Positions 1 through 8,200 of a stretch of 26,426 nt of DNA are shown here, one piece after another; the first letter of the stretch is position 1; each line of letters opens with the position of its first letter. Location of the stretch: assembly GCA_026770585.1 (NCBI GenBank), contig MU646763.1:183383-209808 (forward strand), in the 5' to 3' direction. Made by a program: the position numbers and the translations under genes. Source of the DNA: Baffinella frigidus (Eukaryota > Cryptophyceae > Cryptomonadales > Baffinellaceae). The notes under the pieces were generated by a model that was not told where the DNA came from, did not search any database, and saw only the letters and a list, made by a program, of their open reading frames with translations.

Positions 1-140
1 CCTCTCACACCCTCACACCCTCTCACACCCTCTCACACCCTGCACTCCCACGCCCCTGCCCCGCAGATCCCTTGAGGGCAGCACACACCAGGGCAGGCAG
101 CACCTCCCGGGTCCTGGAGGAGGAGGAGTGCCGCTGCTGA
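1..140 (+). other. Intron 3' end with CCGCAG acceptor and possible short terminal exon
   Basis: Positions 1-66 are a C-rich tract of CCCTCTCACAC-like units ending in CCCCGCAG. The same CCGCAG ending closes three well-supported introns here (before 7119, 7648 and 16748), so an acceptor at 66 is plausible, although the next base is A rather than the usual G. From 69 one frame is open for 23 codons, ending in ...RVLEEEECRC and a TGA at 138-140. It could be the last exon of a gene starting left of the window. It shares the reading frame of the cNBD gene at 697 but is cut from it by this stop. I cannot identify a product. Confidence 0.25.
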
Positions 141-438
141 CCGCACCGACGCGTGATTGCACACACACACTATCTCCGAGAAGTGCCGCGCGGCGTGGCC
201 TGCCAGGCGTGGGGGGGGGTGCAGGAATCGCGTGCGGCAGCGTGTGTGTGTGTGTGTGCGGTCAGCAGCGTCAGGGTCTAGCGTGGCACGACGGTGACTG
301 ACAGTGAGTGCGAAACGTGTTGGCAGACACTGAAGGAGATCCTGCGGGGTGAGAAGCGGCACGGCCCGTCCAGCCCGTCCTCGTGGCGCACTTCGGATGT
401 CCCTTCGAGTCTGTCGCCTCCTTTCCAGCCGCGCCGCG
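141..438. other. Non-coding stretch with GT microsatellite
   Basis: No supportable gene. It contains a short CA run near 160-172, a GT run near 241-258 and a run of nine or more G near 211-220. Frames opened across it start at non-ATG codons and are composition artefacts. It probably lies in an intron or 5' region of the cNBD gene that follows. Confidence 0.4.
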
Positions 439-543
439 GGTGTACCGTGCCTGTCATCGGGTGTACCGTGCCTGTCATCGGGTGTACCGTGCCTGTCATC
501 GGGTGTACCGTGCCTGTCATCGGGTGTACCGTGCCTGTCATCG
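439..543 (+). repeat. Five-copy perfect 21-bp minisatellite
   Basis: Five consecutive identical 21-bp units (439-459, 460-480, 481-501, 502-522, 523-543). The unit length is a multiple of three and the array is stop-free in several frames on both strands; in the frame of the downstream cNBD exon it would encode (GCTVPVI)x5. Perfect identity implies recent expansion. Whether it is translated is unknown: an acceptor lying between the array and 697 would put it in an intron. Confidence 0.95.
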
Positions 544-696
544 ACGAGGATTTTTCGCTCCCGCGATCCCCCCCCTCCCACGCGCTACTCACCTACGAAG
601 CTGCTGCCCTCGAGACGGGGCTCGGCGGGGCGGCGGGCGCGCCATCGCTCACCGCCAAGAGTGGCATCGCGTCTGGGGCAGGTGGTGACCATGCAG

Positions 697-1487
697 GCGG
701 CGAGAGCGCGCGGTACGTGGCGCGCAAGGACGTGGCCGTGTTGTTCTTCGAAGCCGGAGACCTCTTCGCCAACGCGCTCCTGTTCGAGAAGGTGTGCCTC
801 GAGCAGACGCGCAGCATGCACTACTCGGCCACGTTTCTGGGGTCGCTGGACCTCTTCCGCGACTGGGCGTGGATCGACCTGGTGCTCCTGGCGTCGGAAG
901 GCGTCTCGGGCGTGCAGGTCGACCCAGGCGTGGAGGTGTTCCGTGCTGGCGCGCCCGTCGAGGGGGTGCACGTCATCCAGACGGGCGAGTGCAAGATCGA
1001 ACTTCTCGCCGACAGCCGCGGGGGGCTGCTGGGGAGCACGGAGGGGAAGGGGCGCAGGTCCGAGAGCCCGGACCGCAAGGCGCGGTACGGTAAAGCGCTG
1101 GTGGCGAACATGGCCGTGGGCGACGACGGGGTGCCCTACCACAAGGTGCAGGGGAAGAAAGTCGCGCTCGACGAGAAGCTCCACCTCATGTGCGGACGCA
1201 CCTCCATCTTCGGCGAGGAGCTGGTCCAGGACTACCAGCGCACGCCCGAAGGGAAGCTGTCAGTGCTCCCCGCGCACACCTACTCCCTCCGCTCGCTCAC
1301 CGCGTGCGGGCTGCTCTTCTTCCCGGCCTCGGTGGTGCTCCACCGAGCGGGCGAGTCGGCGTACCATCTCCCGTCAGCGAAGCAGCGTGCGCTCCTCCAC
1401 CAGCTCTCGCTCATCGCGGAGATCCGCGCGTCTGCCTTCCGCTCCGCTCGGACCATCCGCGCTCCCAACGCCCCCGACCGCGCCTGA
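697..1487 (+). CDS. Cyclic-nucleotide-binding-domain protein, C-terminal part (5' end not resolved)
   Basis: The frame encodes the inter-domain helix region (FLGSLDLFRDWAWIDLVLLAS) and then a second cNBD: V.PG.EVFRAG..VEGVHVIQTGEC, a charged low-complexity insert of about 60 residues, IFGEELV (the FGE signature of the phosphate-binding cassette), then YSLRSLTACGLLFFPASVV. It aligns without gaps over about 45 residues before that domain with exon 5 of the gene at 13291-22511, so the two are paralogues. The first cNBD must lie in exons outside the window or be missing. I put the left edge at an AG|G acceptor at 696/697; another AG|G lies at 681/682, and no ATG opens this frame upstream. The exon has no intron at the two sites where the paralogue is split (GVQ|VD and the site after FGEE). 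Stop TGA at 1485-1487. The family includes PKA/PKG regulatory regions and CNG/HCN-type channels; no kinase or membrane segment is visible here. Ligand unknown. Confidence 0.78.
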
Positions 1488-1668
1488 TCCTCTCCTTCCT
1501 ACCTTCCTGCCTTCCCACCTGCGCCACCCAGTGTACTGTACAATGTCTCAACTGCTCCTCGCGCGTGTGCCATGCGTGTACATCCGCGTTTGCGTGGTCC
1601 TCGCTGCCTCACCTACCCGCGTTCCTTAAAATTTTGTGACCGTGAAATAGGGAGTGGTGGGGGGTCAC

Positions 1669-1782
1669 CACAACGAGCAAAATGGTGGCGTAGACAGAAG
1701 GGTCGTATTCAGTGAGCAGGCGTCTGCTAGCTTGATGCGGCACAGCCTCAACAGCTCCCGCCCCCAGCACGCGCAGAAACAT
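1669..1782 (-). CDS. Putative signal-peptide first exon, copy 1 (unknown secreted or membrane protein)
   Basis: The minus strand encodes 38 residues starting MFLRVLGAGAVEAVP and continuing HQASRRLLTEYDPSVYATILLVV. It matches the exon at 12760-12888 at 33 of 38 residues. Of 14 codons that differ, 9 are synonymous, so selection appears to act on the protein. A hydrophobic start ending in small residues (AVEA) resembles a cleaved signal peptide. The exon would end at GTG|GTGACC; the other copy ends at CTG|GTAACC, so both have a GT-purine-A donor. Two upstream ATGs of the other copy are GTG and ATT here, so this copy may start later or be decaying. No downstream exon was found; on this strand it would run into the 3' region of the cNBD gene. 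Confidence 0.5.
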
Positions 1783-1875
1783 CAGAACCGGAACCAAAAT
1801 CGACGCCCTCCAGGCCTCCACCTTTCTCCCCAAGCCCAGCCGAACAGCCAAACCCAAATGGTTCCAAGGTTTGTG

Positions 1876-1949
1876 CCCTTGGAGCCGTTCGTCCAGAAAT
1901 CCGATTTCTGAACGAACGGCTCCAACTTCTGGACGAACGGCTCCAAGGG
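1876..1949. repeat. Hairpin with 23-bp perfect arms
   Basis: Positions 1876-1898 and 1927-1949 are perfect inverted repeats of 23 bp, with a third related copy (TTCTGAACGAACGGCTCCAA) inside the loop. The second copy of the element (13000-13025) has instead two direct copies of the CTTGGAGCCGTT core. It lies about 100-170 bp 5' of the minus-strand exon, where a promoter would be. Confidence 0.9.
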
Positions 1950-2094
1950 TCAAAAGTCGCTCGTGTCAACATTGGTTATTTTGCAGAGTGGATACCTGCT
2001 GACGGGCCAATTTCAGCAAAATCGCAGATGGGGAGCGCACCAAGTTTCGGGTCAGAATATTTTCCGAGCATGAAAACATGACAGCGTCACGCAG

Positions 2095-2298
2095 CTTAGG
2101 GTATAGGATTTATGGTTTAGGGTTTAGGGTCTGGGGTGTAGGGTTTGAAGTTTAGGGTTTAGGGTTTAGGGTTTAGGGTTTAGGGTGTAGGGTGTAGGGT
2201 GTAGGGTGTAGGGTTTAGGGTGTAGGGTTCAGGGTTCAGGGTGTAGGGTGCAGGGTTCAGGGTGTAGGGTGTAGGGTTCAGGGTTTAGGGTTTAAGGT

Positions 2299-2330
<32 letters not shown>

Positions 2331-2412
2331 GGTTTAGGGTTGAGGGTTGAGGGTTGAGGGTTTAGGGTGTAGGGTTTAGAGTGAAGTGTGTAGGGTTTAA
2401 GTTTTGGTGTTT
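2095..2412 (-). repeat. Telomere-like heptamer tract, G-rich on the plus strand
   Basis: About 45 units, mostly TTTAGGG with blocks of TGTAGGG, TTCAGGG and TTGAGGG. Variants cluster in runs (a TGTAGGG run near 2185-2215, a TTGAGGG run near 2290-2360), suggesting local unit-by-unit expansion. Orientation is opposite to the intron tracts of the plus-strand genes, so its C-rich strand is the minus strand. Confidence 0.93.
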
Positions 2413-3060
2413 AGGGTCTAGTTTGTCGGACGAGTCCAACGCCCTGCGACCACACGGTAGAATGCAGTTAGAGCGGGGTGACAGGTACGTCTAGAAGACG
2501 GGGAGTTTGATACACACAGGAAACTGGACCCGTAACTCAATAAATTTTCAATCCGCTGGTTCCCATTTAAGACCACGATGGCCGACCGAGTCTCGAGCAA
2601 GGCTGTTCTTATAGGCGAGGTATCACTGTATGGCGAGCCCAACTGGACTGCGGCAGCGCGAAACTGTAGAGAAACAAAGAGATACATGCACCTTGACATG
2701 CTCCTTGATTAATACCATCACAGCCACCGCTTTTGAACCCCCACAATGACTGTGATTGGTCAGAACCTGGAGAAAGGTCATCGCTCTACACGCCGAGCGA
2801 CGGGGGAGGGTGGGGTGAGACAGAGAGGATACAGGGGGGCGAAAAGTCTCACACAATTGCATCGAAACTGAGCAATCGCCCCGCTGGATGCTAGATAATA
2901 TCCGAGTTCACGCACAGATTCTGGCGTACAGGGTTACCATCACAACACACTCATCTCTCATGTCTCCCTGTTTTACTTCTGAATCGGTGAGTTGTAACAA
3001 CTGCATGCGAAGACCCCGACACACCGCTCACGTAACACCCAGAGCCTCCCACCCACTAGC
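2413..3060. other. No gene recognised
   Basis: Unique-looking sequence of mixed composition. Frames up to 93 codons exist on both strands, but none has conserved motifs, usable splice-site context or similarity to anything else in the window. I see no hairpin or tandem repeat of note. Confidence 0.4.
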
Positions 3061-3840
3061 GCTGCCATAGTCTGTTTGGGCTCACCAATTTGATGAGCCC
3101 GGGCTCATTTCTGTGGCGCCAAAGCTGACGGATTTGTACCGCAACCCCAGCATGCCAACTTGAGAATAGTCGGCCAACCCGAGGGAGGTAGAGCTGGACC
3201 CCCTCAGCGCACCCAAGCCCGATGTGGTTGACAGAGTGGTCCCATTCTGAGGTTGCTGCCAGTAGCAAGTGGTACCGAACCGGCAGGCGGGGTCGTTGAT
3301 ACGGCCCGCGCACCCCCACGCGCTCTCCTCGGAGCGGGGCGCCTGCTCCGCCCGAAGGACAGGCGGGGACATTCTCGGCCCGCAGAAGCACAAGCGCGCG
3401 CCGCGCCACGGCACGAGGAGGGGGGGAAGACCTGAACCCAGGGGCGACGCGGAACTTGGTGATCTGTTGAGGGAGGGGGGGGGGTTAGAGGTGACACCGC
3501 GCGCGCCAGGAGTCGACGGGGTCGAGGTTCGGTGTGAGGGGAGGGGGGGTCCAACTGCCCGGTCGCTGTATCCAGCAGGCTGTATCCAGCAGGGCGCTGT
3601 ATCCAGCAGGCAAGAGTCTTGTGACGGCATTTAAGGGGGCGTGAGGGAGGGGACCGCGGAACGACTTGACGCGGTCCCGTGAGGGGGCAATTCGGATTGG
3701 GCTTGACCCTGACCCCTCCCGCGTTCGAATTCGTTTCTCTGACGTCTTGCAAAGTTCGATTGCAGGTTCCCAGTCAGCCCCCTAGTTGACCAGTTTCACG
3801 CCACCCATCCAAGCATTAACCACCTGCCGAGGGCAGAAGG
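3061..3840. other. No gene recognised; short triplicated 15-mer
   Basis: Two overlapping minus-strand frames of 182 codons cover this GC-rich region. One ends in a Ser/Gly/Thr-rich stretch (LGALRGSSSTSLGLADYSQVGMLGLRYKS), which is protein-like but unidentified. Three copies of GCTGTATCCAGCAGG sit at 3565-3579, 3579-3593 and 3596-3610. Runs of G near 3420-3490 and 3540-3548 argue against conventional coding there. I make no gene call. Confidence 0.3.
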
Positions 3841-4035
3841 GTCTCAGCGCGGGGGGCTCCAAAAATGCCTGGATACCAACCCTCGGAAGGACGTTTCGAC
3901 CGGAACGGTGGCGTACCCGCTTCGACCGCACCTAGAGGTGTACTTCCCCAAGATGTACCCTACCCTGACTCCCATGAGGTGCCCTGTCACCTGCCGCCCC
4001 ATGCTCCCTGGGAAGGACCTTGCACTTAGTGTCTG

Positions 4036-4086
4036 AGCTCTCGTTCGTGGCTTCCAGGTGTGGGTGAGCTTCATAACCGGGGCGAC
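4036..4086. repeat. 51-bp direct repeat, left copy
   Basis: It matches 4881-4931 at 50 of 51 positions in the same orientation. The two copies bracket about 800 bp made of the G-strand telomere-like block (4087-4495) and the zinc-knuckle fragment (4496-4777). On the minus strand both read PVMKLTHT(W/L)KPRTRA. They could be ends of one mobile unit, or a duplication made on insertion of the block. Confidence 0.9.
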
Positions 4087-4495
4087 GTTTCAGGGTTTCA
4101 GGGTTTAGGGTTTAGGGTTCAGGGTTTCGGGTTTAGGTTTTAGAGTTTCGGGTTTAAGGTTGAGGGTTGAGGGTATAGGGTTAAGGGTTTAGGATTTCGG
4201 GTTTAGGGTTGAGGGTTTAGGGTTGCGGGTTTCCGGTTTCGGGTTTATGGTTTAGAGTTTAGGGTTCAGGGTCAAGAATTCAGGTTTTTGGGTTTAGGGG
4301 TTGGGGTTCAGGGTTCAGGGTTTACGGTTTACGGTTTAGGGTTCAGGGTGTAGGGTTTAGTGTTTGGGATTTTGGTTTCGTGTTTCTGGTTTCTGGTTTC
4401 GGGTTGATGGTTTGGGGACTTGGGCTGAGGGGTTAGGGTTTGGGATTTAGGGTTTAGGGTTTAGGGTTTAGGGTGCCAGGTTTTGGGTTTAGGGT
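4087..4495 (-). repeat. Telomere-like heptamer tract, G-rich on the plus strand
   Basis: Degenerate TTTAGGG units with TTCAGGG, TTTCGGG, TTTACGG and TTGAGGG variants, starting one base after the left 51-bp repeat and ending next to the stop of a minus-strand open frame. If a minus-strand gene runs through here, this would be a C-rich sense tract like the verified introns. It is more eroded than the block at 2095-2412. Confidence 0.9.
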
Positions 4496-4777
4496 TCATT
4501 TTTTTGTTCTGTTCTGTCTTTTGGAATGTTGGCGAGCTGCGTGATGAAGTTTATGGAGGGCGTACAGTTCAGTTTTAAAGTCCGCTGGGCATTGTACAGA
4601 ACGCTTTTTGCACAAGTCAGAGTAGTGAGCGCCAAAGGCCCAGCAGTTGTTGCAGTACTGCCAGGGGTGCGGAGAGTTGGTTCGTTTCTTGGATTGTTCA
4701 GGATCTGAGGTAGAGAGAGTTAGCTGTTCCTGGTTGTTGGTTTTGTTTGTTTGGGAGGGATCTTTGTTTGTTGGGGT
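4496..4777 (-). CDS. Possible CCHC-like zinc-knuckle fragment (no ATG)
   Basis: The minus strand is open for 93 codons with no methionine. It starts with a Gln/Asn/Thr/Lys-rich stretch, then YCNNCWAFGAHYSDLCKKR, then a basic tail (KLHHAARQHSKRQNRTKK). Spacing is C-x2-C-x5-H-x4-C, one residue longer than the usual zinc knuckle C-x2-C-x4-H-x4-C. Zinc knuckles of this kind are common in retroelement Gag/ORF1 proteins and in RNA-binding proteins. Codon use is AT-richer than the plus-strand genes. The frame stops where the heptamer block begins, so it may be one exon, or a remnant of a transposon flanked by the 51-bp repeats. No reverse transcriptase is seen. Confidence 0.35.
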   Translation of the reverse strand, partial: TPTNKDPSQTNKTNNQEQLTLSTSDPEQSKKRTNSPHPWQYCNNCWAFGAHYSDLCKKRSVQCPADFKTELYALHKLHHAARQHSKRQNRTKK

Positions 4778-4880
4778 TTAGGTCAGGCCATGAGAAGGGG
4801 AGTTGTTGTGGGGGTAGAGTTATTGGGCCTTTGTTGTTAGTGGCCTTTAGTTTCAGGTCGCCAGAGTAGTCTCTGAGCTT

Positions 4881-4931
4881 AGCTCTCGTTCGTGGCTTCA
4901 AGGTGTGGGTGAGCTTCATAACCGGGGCGAC
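4881..4931. repeat. 51-bp direct repeat, right copy
   Basis: Partner of 4036-4086 (one mismatch). It is followed within 11 bp by the fold-back element whose arms begin at 4942. Confidence 0.9.
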
Positions 4932-4941
4932 ACCTACCAAC

Positions 4942-5064
4942 GGCAAATCGACGATTTTCGATTCGGGATTTCAAGGGGGTTGAAGTCGGAATCCGACTTC
5001 AACGGCTCCAATTCCCCTTGAAATCGGGAAATCGAAAATCGTCGATTTGCCCAAGCCGTGAGGG
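4942..5064. mobile_element. Fold-back MITE with CCCTCACGGYTTGGGCAA end, copy 1
   Basis: Nearly the whole element folds on itself: arms 4942-4963 and 5030-5051 are perfect 22-bp inverted repeats, a 12-bp arm pair (GATTTCAAGGGG) lies inside them, and the centre is GTTGAAGTCGGA-A-TCCGACTTCAAC with a one-base loop. The right end (5047-5064), read outward-in on the minus strand, is CCCTCACGGCTTGGGCAA, which matches both ends of the element at 6575-6728. The left end is eroded before 4942. No coding capacity, so non-autonomous. Confidence 0.8.
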
Positions 5065-5231
5065 GTGGTGGACTTAAAGCCGGATCTGTACTCGGGGCGG
5101 GTGGCTCTGCACTCGGAGCTCGCGTAGAACCGGCGCGGGAACACGTTCGAAAGGACCCCCGGGTGTTTGCCCCAAGTCGAAGCGCTCTAGCGTCGCTTTG
5201 ACCCTCGGTTTCGCGGAGCCCTTCTAAATTC
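5065..5231. promoter_or_regulatory. 5' flank of the PhyH gene
   Basis: GC-rich sequence between the fold-back element and the first in-frame ATG at 5232, presumably containing promoter and leader. I see no TATA-like box, no trans-splice acceptor that I can defend, and no other motif. Confidence 0.3.
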
Positions 5232-8200
5232 ATGCTGGGTGCCGTCGCTTTTCGGAGATCCGAGCTCGGCCGGACCAGTTACAAAGCCCTAGAATTCGCC
5301 CTCGCATCCTTCACCCGCCCCGTCCTCGCTCCCAAACGCGTCCAGACCTCGCCTGCCGTGGCGCCCTGCCGACGGAGTTCCTCGCTGCGCGTGGCTGCAG
5401 GGCGAAAGGGGCTCCCTGACGTCGGCACCAAGCGGGCTGTGTCCGGCGGCATAATGGCGAACATGACAGACACGGAAAAGTACCTCTTCGATCTCAACGG
5501 CTTCCTGATCGTGCGCGGCGTGCTCTCGCCCGCCGAGGTGGCGCAGGCTAACGCGTCAATCGACGCTCGTCAGGCGGAGTTCAAAACGCGCGACGATCGA
5601 GACCTGCGGAACACCAAGGATGGAACGCCGCTGGCGGGCGACGGGGTGACTCCGCGGAAGGACCTGGGAGGATTCATGGGATGGCCGTCTCCGGACGGGG
5701 ACGTGTTTCGGAAGATGCTCGCGCATCCGAAGCTTGTCCCGTACCTGAACGAGCTCTGCGGCTCCGGATACAGGCGAGACCCGCTCACCCGCCGAAACAC
5801 TAAACCCTAAGCCCCAAGCCCCAATCCCTAAGCCCCAAGCCCTAGACCCTACACATTAACCTCTAACCTCCAACCCCTAAACCCTAGACCCTAACAACTC
5901 ACACCTAACCCCGTAAACCCTAAACCCTGAACCCTAAACCCCAAACCCTAAACCCTAAACCCTGAACCCTGAACCCTCACGACCAGTGCCTTATCCATTA
6001 CGCTACCGACGTACCAAAAAGAGGAGTTTTCCACATCGTGGACGGCTGTTCATATATACGACTCTCACCCCCCCTCGGTGTTCCCCAAACAACGGATAAG
6101 GTATATCTACGCACCTTTTTGGCAGGTCCTGGCCTGAAATCGCATCTTCTGAAAATCCTCCGTGACACCCCTCTACGGAAAATTCTCTGTGTTTCTGGGG
6201 GTTACGAGGGTTTCAGGGTTCTGCTCCCCCTGACGAGACCAAATCCTCGCCCTTCTTTTTTGCGACCACCATGTGACCGAGAAGCAACCTTTTTGCCCTT
6301 TCGGTCCACCAATATCTTTTCCATCCAGAAAAAGGTGGACCCCCACCTGATTGAATTTCCCCCTTTTTGCCCTTTTTCTGCCGTTTCCCCTCTCTTTGGC
6401 TTTTTGTGAGATCGATCGCTCGAATGCTTGCAGCGGGTGTCGAACTGAGGGCTCATAACCCAACGACCGGTGCCTTATCCATTCGGCTACCGACGTACCA
6501 ACAAGAGGAGCTATCCGTGAACAGCTGTGTATATACATGACTCTCAACCCCTTAACTCTAAACCCTACCATCAACCCTCACGGTTTGGGCAAATGATCGA
6601 ATTTGGCGGTGAGCAATGCCCTTGCAGACCGCCGGTTTCCGGCGTCGGTTATTCTTAAAACTCCAAAAGAAAGGTGTTTGGAGTTTTAAAACTGGTACAT
6701 AATTCCCCAATTGCTCAAACCGTGAGGGCTGGTGGTGATCACTAAGCCTTAAACCCTAAACCCTAATCCCTAACCAAACCCTAAACCCTAAACCCTAAAC
6801 CCCAAACCCTAAACCCTAAACCTGAAACCCTAAACCCTAAAGCCTAAACCCTAAACCCTAAGGCCGACACCCTAAACCCTAAACCCGAGACCCTAAACCC
6901 TAAACCCTGAACCCTAAACACCAAACCTTGAAACCACAATCCTAAGCCCCAAACCCTAAACCCCCAATCCTCATCCCTACACCCTAAACCCCAAACCACA
7001 AATCCCAAACCCTAAACCCCACACCCCAAACACCAAACCCTAAATCCCAACCCCTGAACTCCAATCCCTAATCCCTACACCCTACACCCTAAACTCTAAA
7101 CGCTAAGGCCTCCCGCAGGCTGGACCACATGCCGCTGCTGCTGGCGGGGGACAAGGGGAGCGAGGGGTTCTCCCTGCACGGCGGGACCATCAACGACAAG
7201 GGCGAGTTCGTGCCGTACCTCGCCTACCAGTACTCGCACGGCAAGATGTACAACCCGCTCCTGGCCGCGTCGTTCTCCCTCGTCGACCACCCCAAAGGCT
7301 CAGGGGGGTTCGTGTGCATCCGGGGGTCGCACAAGGCGAACTTCCCGACGCCGCGGGTGCTGATCGATGGGCATGATGACCTGGATGGGTGCTTGTATCA
7401 GCCGGAGACCAAGGCGGGGGATGTCGTCCTCTTCTCGGAGGGCACCGTCCACGGTCCTCTTCAACCCGAAACCCGAAACCCGAAACCCGAAACCCGAAAC
7501 CACGAATACTTTAAACCCCAAACTTCTTTAAACCATAAACCATAAATCTTAAACCATAAACCATAAACCATAAACCACAAACCATAAACCATACACCATA
7601 AACCATAATCCATACACCACAAACCACAAACCACAAACGCACCGCAGGGGCGACGGCGTGGAACCTGGAGTACCAGCGGCGGCTGTGCCTGATCAGGTTC
7701 GCGCCGTCGACGGTGGCGTACGGCCGCGCCTACTCGGAGAACGCGGGGAGGTGGCCCGAGGCCTTCTACGAGCACCTCACGCAGGAGCAGGCCGCGGTAA
7801 CCTGACACCCGAACCCAAAACCCCGAAACCACACGCCCGAAGCCCGGAGCCCTAGTGTGCTACCAGCAAAGGCTACCGTTCAGGTTTCAAGCGCCATGTA
7901 AGGCTACCAATCACTTTTTAAAAACCAATAAACTGGGCCAGTGTTTTGGCATAAAAAGTGGACAACGGGCCCACACACTCCACACGAGAACGCTACAGGG
8001 GCCTTTTTATATGTGAGAAAAGGGTTGTAAATATTTGTACCAGGATAAGGTAAAGTAACCTCGCGCCCGGTAAAAATTATACCAGGCGCGAGGTTACTTG
8101 TATCTTATCCTGGTACAAATTTGAGCATTTGTGGAGTACCACGGCAGGTCATCACTGGGAAATTCAGGACGCACCGGTTCATTTCCTGGTACTAAATGAG

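Larger units (their letters stand above)
1661..2010. repeat. Duplicated element, copy 1 (pair of 12754-13140)
   Basis: About 350 bp that aligns, with small indels, to 12754-13140. Shared landmarks in order are a block around AGAAGGGTCGTATTCAG, a block around CAACAGCTCCCGCCCCCAGC, repeats of CTTGGAGCCGTT, and AAGTCGCTCGTGT followed by ACCTGCTGACG. It begins about 170 bp after the stop of the left cNBD gene; the other copy ends about 150 bp before the start of the right cNBD gene. Its left part carries the conserved minus-strand exon described separately. Confidence 0.88.

Noticed and set aside
294-680. Coding start of the left cNBD gene at 294
   Set aside because: The frame there begins with GTG, has no ATG, runs through the minisatellite and has no homology to the paralogue before about 705.
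585-1184. 199-codon minus-strand frame opposite the left cNBD exon
   Set aside because: Antisense shadow of a GC-rich exon; no domain, and the plus-strand frame has clear homology.
697-1640. Relict spliced leader or poly(A) tail marking the left cNBD copy as a retrogene
   Set aside because: No TTTTGGCTCAAG-like sequence upstream and no A-tract after the stop, so retroposition is not supported directly.
2095-2412. True chromosome end or fusion point
   Set aside because: The units are degenerate, occur in many blocks of both orientations and lie between genes and inside introns; no terminal or head-to-head array is seen.
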